Shown one piece after another: positions 38,227 through 48,027 of a stretch of 64,000 bases of DNA. Source of the stretch: Trichomonas vaginalis G3 (Eukaryota; Parabasalia; Trichomonadida; Trichomonadidae); assembly GCF_026262505.1 (NCBI RefSeq), contig NC_067207.1, positions 26,814,082-26,878,081 of the forward strand, in the 5' to 3' direction. Made by a program: the position numbers and the translations under genes. The notes beneath the pieces were generated by a model that saw nothing but the letters and a program-made list of their open reading frames with translations, was not told the origin of the DNA and did no database searches. Each line of letters starts with the position of its first letter. Position 1 is the first letter of the stretch.

Positions 38227-38685
38227 ACATGTCAAATTTCTTTTTCTCTGGAACTGGTTCAGGTTCTTTCTTCTTCTTCTTCTACTTTCTTTTCTTTCTT
38301 TTCTCTCTTCTTCTTTTCTGGTGGAGTTATGTCAAATTTGGCGCAACCATATTTATGTAAAAGTTCTTTGTCCTTTAATAGCTCATCTATTCTGTTTTCT
38401 ATTTCATCTTCAAGAACAGCGCATGTGTCTTCTTTGCATTCTAAGAAGTTTTGTTGGACTTCATCTCTCCAAGAGGCGTCACCTCTGTCAACAAGTCTGT
38501 CATTGACAAATTTTAAGACTGCTCTGCTTAATGTTTTATGGTTCTTGTCATATTCCCAGAAACAGAACTTTTAGAACAAATTCACCTTTCTTGTTTACAC
38601 TATGTAAGATTTTATGGTCGACCAGAACAGATGTTGTTGCTGTCGAAAGCTTGTCTCGAATATAGATAGCGAAATCGCTAGACAT
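38225..38685 (-). pseudogene. Small charged inner-element protein, frameshifted
   Basis: The ATG at 38685 starts MSSDFAIYIRDKLSTATTSV. A shift near 38570 and another near 38280 are needed to read through WRDEVQQNFLECKEDTCAVL, a Lys/Glu tail and a stop at 38225. About 150 residues. No recognised family. An AGATAAAAT promoter-like motif lies between this ATG and the next plus-strand ATG at 38721. Confidence 0.45.
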
Positions 38686-38720
38686 TTTCTAAAAGATAAA
38701 ATTTTAATTTTTCTAAAAAT

Positions 38721-39362
38721 ATGTTAGAAAAAAAGTTTGCTGACATTGACAAGAAATTTGAGAATGTTTAAAACAAGAAAAGAGGAAGTTAGAAAATGCT
38801 AGATAAAACCTATACATGAAAAGTTCTTAATTTGCTCAGAAATGGTATAACAGGTTCTAATTGCACCACCTGGGTCGGGTAAGACTTTCACTTATCTTAA
38901 ATGGCTGCACAACAACAAAGAACTAGATGAGAAGAACCCATTCTATGAGTTAGGTTGTTTATTTGTAGTACTTCTGGTCAATTTGACCAAAACGTCAATT
39001 CGTTCAAAGATATTATAAAGAAGTCTAAGTTAGTATGTATAAAAGACTGCTGAGTTGTTAGATTGGAATAAGAAGTACCAAAGAAGAGTTTTGAAGTATA
39101 ATGCTATAAATGAGTATATAAATTCTAAGTTTTAAAGACCCAAATGAGGAAATGCAGAGAATATTAGAGAAGAAACACTTCAGAAACAAAACAGAAAAGA
39201 GATAGAATACATTTCGAAGAATTGCAATCTTACGATTGGAAGACATACCCTCATAGATGTTCTTCTTATCTTAGATGACTTTTGCTTCTCATCCTTTGCT
39301 TAAGAATAGAGAACAAGGCATGTGTCGAATTCTTAAGAAGCTCGACACTTTAACATCTCAGT
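38721..39362 (+). pseudogene. A32/FtsK-like packaging ATPase of the inner element, broken and ending in a gap
   Basis: The start MLEKKFADIDKKFENV opens a helical N-terminus. After register changes the ATPase core appears: VLIAPPGSGKTFTYLKWL (Walker A GSGKT, near 38855-38910), STSGQFDQN, a Lys-rich helical insert, and a hydrophobic strand LLILDDF (Walker B, about 39265-39285) with HPLLKN after it. This order is that of viral DNA-packaging ATPases related to poxvirus A32 and Polintons. At least five indels break the frame, and the 3' end is lost in the N run, so the arginine finger cannot be checked. Confidence 0.7.
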
Positions 39363-39387
39363 NNNNNNNNNNNNNNNNNNNNNNNNN
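39363..39387. other. Assembly gap (25 N)
   Basis: The gap joins the ATPase gene to the fibre-like gene in opposite orientation. Its true length is unknown, and the C-terminus of both genes may be missing. Confidence 0.98.
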
Positions 39388-40278
39388 AGTTCATATGCTT
39401 CAAAGTTTCTGGCATGACTTTCAATGTTCCTGCAACTGTTATCTAAATTGTTTAGTGTATCTTTTACGCTTGTACTTGGATTCTCTAAAGGTGCACTTGA
39501 ACCAAGGTCAAAGTTCAATATTATGTCGTCTGCTGTAAAAGTTGTAAAACTTGTATGTGTATGAGTCTTATTTGCTTTCTTCTCTAACTCATCGTTAACA
39601 TAAGTTTTATCTGCTTTAAGGTCTAAACATCCTGAAACCCATCCTGTATCGGCTTTAGTTTTTAAAATCTTCGATGTCCATTCATGATACCATTCAGCCC
39701 TTTCTATAATTTCATTATCTTTTTCATCCACATATTCCTTATCTGCTTCTTCTCTAACTTACTAGCCACATATTCCTTTCTGCTTTATTTTCAAGGCTAA
39801 CGTTTAAGTCTGTTATTTCAGATATAGAATGTGTATGAGTCTTTTTAGAATATTCGTTTTCAGCTCTTGTCACTTCAACTTGACATTTTATTGTCAACAT
39901 ATTTTTTGTCTGCTAGTTCAGGATGAGTATGTTCTTTTGTTGCATAAGCATTGTTAGCTCTTTCTTCTTCTTTTGCTATTGCATCGTCTACATATTCTTT
40001 GTCAGCTTTGTTGTCAACATCTGCTTTCAAAAGAAGTTCATTTATAGGTTTCTCGTTTAAAGTTCCTTTTGTTGGATTTATACAGACAGTATGGTTCTTA
40101 TTGTCTTGAAACAGAAACTCATCTGTCATTGGGTTTAATGTCAGTTTTAAGTTTCCTTCTTTCAATGACTCAGATATCTTAGAATAGTTTGAAAAGTTTG
40201 TTGTTTCTTATTTAGAGCTTGCACAATGAGTTGTCGGTTGTGTTGTATTTCTCTCATGGAAGCAATATCTTTCGACAT
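39388..40278 (-). pseudogene. Phage-tail-fibre-like protein of the inner element, frameshifted, C-terminus in gap
   Basis: Starts at 40278 (MSKDIASMREIQHNRQL). After register changes, a beta-rich head domain (NLKLTLNPMTDEFLFQDNK) is followed by repeats of the kind KADKEYVDDAI, TKEHTHPELADKKYVDN, KADKTYVNDELEKKANKTHT. These A-D-K-x-Y-V-(D/N) and H-T-H units are typical of trimeric fibre shafts in bacteriophages. In the virus the fibre would project from the capsid and touch the host. Frame changes occur near 40165, 39890 and 39740. Its location beside capsid and ATPase genes supports a virion role. The distal receptor-binding tip, if any, lies past the gap. Confidence 0.6.
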
Positions 40279-40297
40279 TTTTTATTCTAGATAAAAT

Positions 40298-41141
40298 ATG
40301 CTTTCAATAGAAAAAGAAAATTCAAGAGTTGCTACAACTAAACCATTAGATGAACTTTTTACTAATGTCGGTCAAAAGTTTGAGACAGAGACCGTAAGCA
40401 TGAAGGCTATCGTTTTGACTACCATTAAGATGGTTAAGAGACCCATCTGTCACAAAAGCTATTGGCTTTCGTAGAATGAAGTTCATTTCAGAAGCCATAC
40501 ATGGTTTCCCATTTACGGTCGGTTTTGAAGTTCGATACTATAACAAAGAAAAACGTATGTATGAGAAATTTGAACAGGGAAAACTTTTACAAGTTAGTTT
40601 GCTTGTAAATTTAGAAACAACTCTTCAAGCTTTTCAAGAAAAAATAAACGATATCTATATCGAATATGCAAACCAGTATAACATTGACGAAGGAGAATAC
40701 CATCTCGATATTATTTATGACAGGAAAATGCAACTTTAAATCAATAAAATAGAAGACCTTGGAGAAAACGTTTATATTTCTACAAAATATAACAACTTGG
40801 CATGGTATAGATTTATGAGGATGTTAAATCAGCCTGCAGCATATCCAGTACACCCAGACTTTTATGAAGTCGAAAACCCTAATGGAACATATGAAAATGT
40901 TTTCGACCAAGATGCTATTATTGTTCATGCTTCATTTCTGGCGCCCAAAACTCTTTCTTATGCTTGGCAAATGACTTTTACGAAAAACCTACAAAGTTAT
41001 ACGAACCACCAAGTGGAAGTATTTCAGACTTTCAAGTATGGTTTTACTACAGATGGAAGAAAAAGAATAATTCCATTATACCATGCGTTTTACTTAGAAC
41101 TTAGTTTCATATACAACTACTATCGAACGGTAAAAATATAA
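40298..41141 (+). pseudogene. Inner-element protein of unknown function, frameshifted
   Basis: The ATG at 40298 (MLSIEKENSRVATTKPLDEL) follows TCTAGATAAAATATG, a motif seen before other inner-element genes. Frames change near 40440 and 40740. The joined protein would be about 280 residues, beta-rich in its second half (AYPVHPDFYEVENPNGTYEN). No family recognised. Confidence 0.45.
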
Positions 41142-41145
41142 TTTT

Positions 41146-41388
41146 TTAATACGGTTGAGGTGTTGGATTTGGTTGCCAACTAGACTGTGGTGCAGGTTCA
41201 GGCTGTTGTATAACAGGAGCTTGTTCTTCTGGTTCAGGGTCTTTAGGTATAATACCAACAAACTGACCTACTCTTTTACCAATATTTTTGACACCGTTCC
41301 AAATTCCTCTTCCTACGGTTTTTATTCCATTCCATATACCTCTTCCAACTCTTCTGAAGAAGTTTCCAATACTACTGAAGAAACCCAT
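41146..41388 (-). CDS. Amphipathic basic peptide of the inner element
   Basis: 80 residues: MGFFSSIGNFFRRVGRGIWN, then a near-repeat GRGIWNGV, KNIGKRVGQFVG, and a Pro/Gln-rich tail. Trp, Phe, Lys and Arg on a helix give a cationic membrane-active face. The Gly-Phe-Phe start and Trp/Lys helices recall the MAAGFFKKLW peptides of the outer element, and adenovirus pVI/pX in general. A capsid-entry or core role is inferred only from this likeness. Confidence 0.6.
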   Translation of the reverse strand: MGFFSSIGNFFRRVGRGIWNGIKTVGRGIWNGVKNIGKRVGQFVGIIPKDPEPEEQAPVIQQPEPAPQSSWQPNPTPQPY

Positions 41389-41406
41389 TTTACTATATGT
41401 AAAAAT

Positions 41407-41768
41407 CTAATGTCCGCCTAGTCTTTTACGTTTCCTTCTGAGTTCCATAGCATTCTTTAACTGGAGCTCATACATTCTGTTTCTCCTCTGGTAGAAAACA
41501 TATTCTGGGTCAACTCCTGTGTTCGCGTCATCTGCATAAAGTTGTTTATATCCCACTTCAGGGTTTGTATAAAACTCTTTCCATCTCATATTTGCATACC
41601 ATGGTGGCAAACCTAACGCAGCGTCATTTGACATGGCAGTTTGCATTTGTACATCTGTTGGCACTTGACCATAGTTTGCCATTGCAGTTTGTTTCTAACT
41701 TCATTTGGAATATTCTCTGGGTTTGGTTGTCCAGGTTGCTGTGCATTCGCTAAGTTCTGTGCGTCCAT
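41407..41768 (-). pseudogene. Small inner-element protein, frameshifted
   Basis: The ATG at 41768 (MDAQNLANAQQPGQPNPENI) runs about 30 codons, then the frame shifts near 41680 to the longer reading (QVPTDVQMQTAMSNDAALGL) ending in a basic tail RRKRKRLGGH. About 115 residues if whole. The arginine/lysine tail could bind DNA or act in capsid assembly. Confidence 0.45.
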
Positions 41769-41790
41769 TTAATATTAGATAAAATATCTC

Positions 41791-41922
41791 TTACGAGTAC
41801 ATATACTGAACATTTGCAGGCATTGGTTCATCTTCATATTCTCTATATCTTTCTGCCACGTCAAAGAAATAAATGACACAATGGAAAAAACCTAAAACAA
41901 GTATAGCTATTTCAAACCACAT
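41791..41922 (-). CDS. 43-residue single-pass membrane protein
   Basis: Starts MWFEIAILVLGFFHCVIYFF at 41922, one clean hydrophobic helix, then a short acidic cytoplasmic-type tail (DVAERYREYEDEPM). The ATG overlaps the last 16 bases of the methyltransferase gene on the same strand, and the gene sits between two virion-type genes. Small membrane proteins of this size are common in compact viruses. Intact in this copy. Confidence 0.5.
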   Translation of the reverse strand: MWFEIAILVLGFFHCVIYFFDVAERYREYEDEPMPANVQYMYS

Positions 41923-42726
41923 TTACTTACTAATAAAATTTCTTTGTTATGACACTTTCTCCGGTTTATAGGACCTCTCTCATATTCTATCTTGTCATAT
42001 CTAAACTCATAGTCATGTATGTCCTCTAACCATCTCATAACGGTTTCCAAACCACTTTTATCGGATGTAAAGTAAAAGCATGGATGGTTATGTATAACGT
42101 CTAAAGTTTCTAAAGAGTCTCTCAAAGTCCAGTCTACTTGGTATTGAAAATCCCATGTGTTATAGAACAGCGGGTCCACTATAAAGAAAACATTTTCCTT
42201 GTCTTTATATTTTTCATACAACTCTGTCCAATGACATCTCACAAACTCTATACCCTCAATATATTTTTCTATGTCCTCTTTGAAAACATTTGTATAGTTA
42301 AGATATAAAACTTTTGACATAAGTGTTTCAATGTCATGAACTCTTATAGAACCACTATATAATAGTCTAGCAGATATACTATTCCAGTCTATATATTCTG
42401 CTTTTTTTCAAAAACCTCTCTCACAATATTTTTCTTATCTAATGGTATACGTTCCATCTTACTATAGGTATCTTTTCTTTTAACTCTTTCAATATATTGT
42501 TTGTGTCTGGTATATGTTTGAGACGGTCCATATAGTTGTCGAAGTCATTGCATATAATCTTTGAGTCTGGGAATATTGTATGGCACAAATGGGATATATA
42601 GAAACTTCCACCGAACAAATCTACAAATGTTAGACCATTCGGTAGTTTCTTAAGTTCTCTCAATATAATATCTTTACATTTACTCTTATTTCCAAAGAAC
42701 GGTAACGGAGGTTTTGTAAAATTCAT
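41907..42726 (-). pseudogene. D12-class DNA adenine methyltransferase of the inner element, frameshifted
   Basis: The N-terminal frame (42726-42439) has PFFGNKSKCKDIIL and FVDLFGGSFYISHL, the SAM-binding motif of Dam-type enzymes (usually DLF.GgG), then IICNDFDNY (motif II/III region). A shift near 42440 and another before 42320 lead to the C-terminal frame (to 41907), which carries NVFFIVDPLFYNTW, the catalytic motif, normally DPPY, here DPLF. About 270 residues overall, the right size for this family. Such enzymes methylate N6 of adenine at short DNA sites and may protect viral DNA from host or competitor nucleases. Confidence 0.7.
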
Positions 42727-42930
42727 TTATATATAATAATAAAAATGTTTTTACCCGAAAAGTGACAGAAAAGTGACAAAACATGAAAACATATATAATT
42801 TGTGAAAAGCGACACATTATATAATGTTTTCGACCCAGAAGAAGGCTTCTTCCCAGAAGCAATGGAGGAAGAAGAAGAGTCCTCCGAATTCACACCAGAA
42901 GACTAACAATTTTCCGAATAAAAACTTCAT
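42727..42930. other. Inner element right leader region
   Basis: Contains short repeats AAAAGTGACA/GAAAAGTGACA (about 42758-42782 and GAAAAGCGACAC near 42805) and, at 42823, an ATG opening 43 basic codons (MFSTQKKASSQKQWRKKKSP) that overlap an acidic reading frame. It is not clear that either is real. A replication or promoter role for the repeats is possible. Confidence 0.35.
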
Positions 42931-42997
42931 TTATACTAAACATCTTCAGGGCTAGAGGGCGCAACGCGCCTGGAAGCCCCACTACCTTTTTTTTTTT
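42931..42997. repeat. Inner element right terminal inverted repeat
   Basis: Complement of 29252-29320. The hairpin here is GGCGC-AAC-GCGCC (42958-42970), compared with GGCAC-TTC-GTGCC at the left. Both stem strands have changed together, so the fold is kept. Confidence 0.9.
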
Positions 42998-43003
42998 AAT
43001 AAA
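42998..43003. repeat. Right 6-bp duplication of the inner element (AATAAA)
   Basis: Same as 29246-29251. The bases AATAAACGCATT continue the outer terminal repeat, as in the uninterrupted opposite arm. Confidence 0.85.
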
Positions 43004-43235
43004 CGCATTAAAAAATTAACATTAATTTTAAAATAATTTATTTTTTATCTTTTATAAAAGAAGCTATATATAGATGATGTCAGATATTCCGCGATTAATT
43101 AAACATTGTTTAAATCCTGAATGGAATCAATAAAGTCATAATCAAAGACCTCATAAACGAGTAAAAGAAATTAGAAATAATTATTTTCATGAATGAAAGA
43201 TTCACTACCATAATAAAATAAAAAAAATAAACTTT
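43004..43235. repeat. Outer element left terminal repeat, second part
   Basis: Inverted match to about 51520-51740. It contains the first codons of the accessory gene seen whole at 3581-4168, cut off by a deletion (GAATGG joined to AATCAATAAAGTCA). Confidence 0.85.
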
Positions 43236-43284
43236 AAAATTAATGTCTTACATTTTTGAATAATTTATTTTTATTTTTAATGAA

Positions 43285-44391
43285 ATGAGCGTCAAGACTA
43301 ACGACGTGAAAAAATTGGGATTCACAAATGAGGAAATAAAGGATATATTAGAGGAGGCGGGTTATGAGGTTGATAAATATTATTTTAGAAATTGTCAAAA
43401 ATTCGCGGAGTTTTTAAATGAGTTTGATTATGATGGAAAAATGAATAAAGATGATGTTATAAATTTCTTATATCCCACATCTAAAAAGGGAAAAACTAAA
43501 GAACCTGATGTTTTCCCTGAATATTATGAAGAACGGATTAAAGATGATGAATATGATGAAATTGAAAGACTGGAAAAAATAAGAGATGAAATAGATGAAA
43601 AAATTAAGGAATTAAGAGAAGTTGAAAAATATAATGAAAATGAAGTAGAGGGTTTAATGAATATCCCAGCTTCAGAATCAGCAGTTCAGAAATCTCATGA
43701 AGAAAGATATAAAAATTATGTCTCAGAATCAACACAAAATTTATTAGATGGTGAAATAGATGAAACACTTTCAGAAGAAGGTACTAAATTTATTCGTAAA
43801 CATAAGTTACAATTTATTGATAATGAAAAATACCCTTGGATCTTACTTTCACCCCCTCTCGATTCTGAGAAATTCAAAAAAGCTCTTAAAAACGTGACAT
43901 ATGCAACTAATACGATTAAGAAAGAAGATCATGATATTTACACAAATTATTATTTAAATAAATGCACAGGTGTTGATAAAGTTTTTGATTTATTAGATAA
44001 AATATCAAAAGAAACCATTGGAACATATAAAATTTTGTGTGATTGTGGTTTCATTATTGAAGATACCAATAATGTTTCATATGAAAGAACAGCACCGAAG
44101 GAAGATGAAGTGGAAAGGTCTATACCATTCGTTATTAAGAATATAAAAGATATGAAAACGTATAAGCATTATATTTATTCATTTATTTCAGAAAAAATGG
44201 AAGCAACCCATAAAACATCTTCTCATCATTTTATAGCTATTCATACATTCCTTTTCAAAGTTGTGAAATTAAATAAGACAGGAATTAGATTTAATGTGTC
44301 AGGATATGCATTCTTGAGTAAATTAAAATGTATTCGTCACGTCGCAGATGATAAAAATTTATGTGTTCTTAATTCATTTTATGGGCTTTAA
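43285..44391 (+). CDS. Outer-element protein of unknown function upstream of the polymerase
   Basis: 368 residues, intact. The N-terminus is helical and charged (KLGFTNEEIKDILEEAG), a Glu/Lys coiled stretch spans about 90-125, and the C-terminal part is globular with a Cys-containing strand (ILCDCGFIIED) and ends NLCVLNSFYGL. It ends 40 bases before the polymerase start and is transcribed the same way, so a role with the polymerase, for example as a source of the terminal protein, is tempting but unsupported by motif. Not recognised otherwise. Confidence 0.55.
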   Translation: MSVKTNDVKKLGFTNEEIKDILEEAGYEVDKYYFRNCQKFAEFLNEFDYDGKMNKDDVINFLYPTSKKGKTKEPDVFPEYYEERIKDDEYDEIERLEKIRDEIDEKIKELREVEKYNENEVEGLMNIPASESAVQKSHEERYKNYVSESTQNLLDGEIDETLSEEGTKFIRKHKLQFIDNEKYPWILLSPPLDSEKFKKALKNVTYATNTIKKEDHDIYTNYYLNKCTGVDKVFDLLDKISKETIGTYKILCDCGFIIEDTNNVSYERTAPKEDEVERSIPFVIKNIKDMKTYKHYIYSFISEKMEATHKTSSHHFIAIHTFLFKVVKLNKTGIRFNVSGYAFLSKLKCIRHVADDKNLCVLNSFYGL

Positions 44392-44431
44392 AAAATAAAC
44401 TTTATTTTTTAATTTTTTTATTCTTACATAA

Positions 44432-47400
44432 ATGAACAAAAACGGAACAGCTAAAATGAATGATAATCAAATTAGAGCAGAAGGTAGAAGGTTATTTAAA
44501 CGCTTCTATAACATTCCTGATGGTGCTAATCTTAAAACTCGTAGAAGCTATTTAAATGAAGCAATAGATGCATATGAAGGGTTTGATATTTCATCAGAAA
44601 GTGAGAGATTAGCGAGAATGTTAAATGTTAATATTGATTTCTATTATTGTGATCCTCAACCAGAAGACGTGGACATAAATAAGGTAGACTTTCCATTAGT
44701 GGAATCAATAATGATAGATCCAGAATTTGAAACAGTAAATATTTTATTAACACAGAGTCCATGTGGAAAACTTCACGCTGACAGAATAACAGACGTTGAA
44801 GCACTCACCGGCTATAGAGTTTGTCCATATTGTAAAGAAGAAGTTTATTCTATCCGTGATGATCCAGAAAGGAAAAACCAAAGAAGATTTTTAAAGCATT
44901 GTGAGAAATGTAAAGAAAATAATGGAAGATTAATTCAAGACGTTCAATTGCAAAAGACACAGCAACCATATGCACCACATATTACGAAACAGAAGATATA
45001 TCAGTGGTTATTAGCTCATAATTTGCAGGAATATTATCAACCGACAAGATATTATATTACTTTTGACTTCGAAACATTAGAGACTAAAGAAGAATTACAA
45101 CTTTCTGAGTGTGCAACTTTGAACGCTTACTTAAAACCATTCATGGTATCATCAACGGTTAAATTAAATGATAAAACATATACGAGGAATTTTTGCTTAA
45201 CTTCGAGTGATTCTTTTATTTCTGATTGGATTGAGTTTTTATTTTCAACCTGTTCATTAGTTGCTAAATCAAATATTGAACAATATGAAGAATTAATGAA
45301 GTCGCAAACGGACCAAACGGCGGGGACTTTGTCTCAAACATTAAATGAAAAACAGAAGGAAGCATTTAAAGAACTTCTAGATGAGGAATTCAATAAAGTG
45401 AATATCATAGGTTTTAATTCGGGAAAGTTTGATTTAAATTTAATTCTTCGTGATTTAAACACTGCAAAATGGAAAATAAAATCAATGCTGGGTTCATCTT
45501 CACAATTTAAGCAAATCATTGTAAAGAAAACAAACGCTCCATATGAATTGAGATTTATTGACATCAGAAATTATATAGCGGGTGGGACATTAGACCAATT
45601 CACTCAAGATTTTGGAAACAATAAATCACGTGTTAAATCCTTTTTCCCTTATCAATTCATCACATGGGAAAATTACGAAGAAGAATTATATAAAGAGGAA
45701 CCATTCACGAAAGATTCATTTTATTCAGCATTAACTCAAGAAACTATATCAGATAGTGATTATCAAATATATCTCAATGATGCTAAAAATTTTAAGAATA
45801 GATTAGAATATTTTATTCATTATTGCAATAAAGATGTTGAAATTATGATTGACCCAATCGATAAAATTATTGAAGAAACATTTGTTTATAAAATTGATAT
45901 GCTTCATAATCTTTCTTTATCATCGAATGCTTCAATGATTCGTTACGCTTTAGCATATAAAGACTTTAATCCTAATGAAAAATATCCTGAGGAAGAGATA
46001 GAATCAAGTTTTGAATTAACGAAAAAGTATTGGAAATATAAAATTGAATCATATAAGAAACAAGATGAAAAAGCAGAAAGGGATACTAAAAATAATGTTT
46101 CAATGGATGATTTTCAATACTATCACGATTTAATCCTTTCATCTAAATGCAAAATGTGTGGTAAAGCGTTTACATATGCAAATAAACCAACATTGGATAG
46201 AATCGATAATGAAAAACCACATACCAAAGAAAATTGTCAGTTAATGTGTTGTTATTGCAATGTCGTAAAATCAAATAAAGATGAAGATGTTCAACGTTTA
46301 AGAATCAATTTAAGAAATTACGCATTAAAAAATAATTTACCAATGACTTTAGATTCAGTTGAAGCTTATCACATTCTCCGTAATGGAATTACTGGTGGTT
46401 TATCAAATGTTCAACATCGTTAATCTTAAAGGAATCACACATTAATAAACTTTCATATAATCCAGAAACTAAAACTGTATCAAATGAGGACACTTCCAAC
46501 ATTATGACTCATTTCGTTGGAGTTGACTTTAATTCATTATATCCTTCATCATTTTCATCTAATCCTCATGATTTCATTCAATATACTGACCATAAAATGT
46601 ATATGCCGGGAAGATTGAATGGTGTTATCATTTGTGATACAGCAACAAAGAAAGCAAAAGCACTGGGAATAATTAAGAAGAAAAATACTTTATTCGTTGC
46701 TGAAGTAAAGGGTCACATTGATGAAAAATACATTAATGATTACATAAACTTTTTACCGATAATAAGAAACTTAGATATTATCACAGATGAAAAAACAATT
46801 GGTGGTTTTATGTATAATTACATGAAATCAAACAATCTACCAGTTGACCAGAAACAAAGAAAATTAACTCAGTTAGCATCAACACACAACCAATATCAAC
46901 CATTTTCTTCTTATTATCTATGGTATCTAATAGATAGATTTCATTTTATCATTGATGATATTCAATCAATTTTAACATTTACTAAAAACACTTGTTTTAA
47001 TGAATTTGCGAACAAATTTATGAACGAAAGACAAAAGGCTGAATTAGAAGGAAATAAAGGAAAAAGTTTATTTTGTAAGATTTCGCTTAATGGATCATAT
47101 GGTTACGATGCAATGAATACACAAAATTACGCAAGGACTAAAATAATGAATGCACAGAAGGCACGCGTTGCATGTATGTCAAATAAGTTTAAAAACATAA
47201 GAGAAATAGGTGAAGATACATATCAAGTGATGCTTAAAGATAGATTTTATAGATGTGATACATGTTTACAAGAGGCATTCTTCACTTTAGATAATGCTAA
47301 ATACTGGTATTTGGTTTTCATTTATGATTTTATGTATAAATGCATGGATGTTAATCGTTTTCATTTCATTGAAGGTGATACTGATTCATCTTATTGGGCT

Positions 47401-47904
47401 ATTGCTGGCGACCCAAATCTTCCTAACACTCAAGCATTTCAAGCAATTGTTACCGATAAAAAATTTTATGATAAAAACATTTTCAAATTCGCACCATTTG
47501 ATTTCTTTTGTTTTGATGAGAAATTTAAACCTAAATTAAAGAATAAAGCTGAAGAAAAAGCACATGAGAAGAAGTTATTGGGTTTAGCAATTGAGAAACA
47601 AGGTGATAACATGGTTGCTTTATGCCCTAAATGTTATACATCATTCAACGGTTCAATTGATGGAAGTGATTTTAAAAAGATTGCACAAAAAATGAAGGGT
47701 GTTAGTTTAAGACAAAATAAGCAATTAACACCTAAAAAATATTTGGATATAATAAATGATAAAGTGATATTTGATGGTCAAAATATTAATTTACAACTTA
47801 AAAACGGGTCAATGACTCGCTTAACAATTGGTAAGACTGCATTAACAGGAGCACACACTAAGGCTGTATGTTGTGAAAATGGATGTTGTATGCCATTTAT
47901 TTAA
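44432..47904 (+). pseudogene. Protein-primed family B DNA polymerase, frameshifted in the middle
   Basis: First frame 44432-46423: zinc-ribbon CPYCKEEV...CEKCKENN (about 131-160); Exo I ITFDFETLET (about 210); Exo II GFNSGKFDLNL (about 330); Exo III YCNKDVEIM (about 465); then an HNH-like insert (CKMCGKAFT, TLDRIDNEKPHTKENCQLMC, CYCNVVKSN; about 571-615). Indels at 46423-46450 break the gene. Second frame 46504-47904: motif A GVDFNSLYPSSF, motif B KISLNGSYGYD, motif C EGDTDSSYWA. Total about 1150 residues, as expected of Polinton polymerases. It copies the element from a protein primer at the ends. The two indels close together suggest decay or sequence error in one small spot. Confidence 0.88.
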
Positions 47905-47933
47905 TACAATTTAAAATTTTATTTTTAATGAAA

Positions 47934-48005
47934 TGCCACAGAAGAGACAAAAGGAACCGTTAATGATGGTTTTGATTCTTGATCAAAGAGGTGGGCACCC
48001 TTAAA
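47934..48005 (+). pseudogene. Possible stranded gene start
   Basis: The ATG at 47934 after TTTTATTTTTAATGAA, the usual outer-element promoter form, opens only 23 codons (MPQKRQKEPLMMVLILDQRG, then stop). The stop lies in GCACCCTTAA, the same ten bases seen at the ends of the candidate elements at 16279 and 25855. It may be the remains of a gene lost in the internal deletion. Confidence 0.3.
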
Positions 48006-48027
48006 CATTTATTTTATTTTTATATAA

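Larger units (their letters stand above)
29252..42997. mobile_element. Inner polinton-like/virophage-like element nested in the outer terminal repeat
   Basis: 13.7 kb. The ends are inverted: a run of A, then GGTAGTGGGGC at the left; GCCCCACTACC then a run of T at the right. They are flanked by AATAAA at 29246-29251 and 42998-43003. The empty site survives in the other arm of the outer element (complement of 51735-51765), where AATGAAATAAACGCATT is uninterrupted, so the insertion is exact. Genes: capsid, probable penton, ATPase, superfamily 3 helicase, adenine methyltransferase, fibre-like protein, amphipathic peptide and unknowns. Many frames are broken, and a 25-N gap lies at 39363-39387. 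Confidence 0.9.

Noticed and set aside
29252-42997. Inner element as a bacteriophage contaminant
   Set aside because: Fibre- and methyltransferase-like genes and tight packing suggested phage, but it is flanked by a 6-bp duplication in the outer element, has AATAAA signals and a host-type initiator, and its capsid resembles the outer one.
47934-48005. A complete small gene after the polymerase
   Set aside because: Only 23 codons; kept as a possible stranded start, not as a gene.
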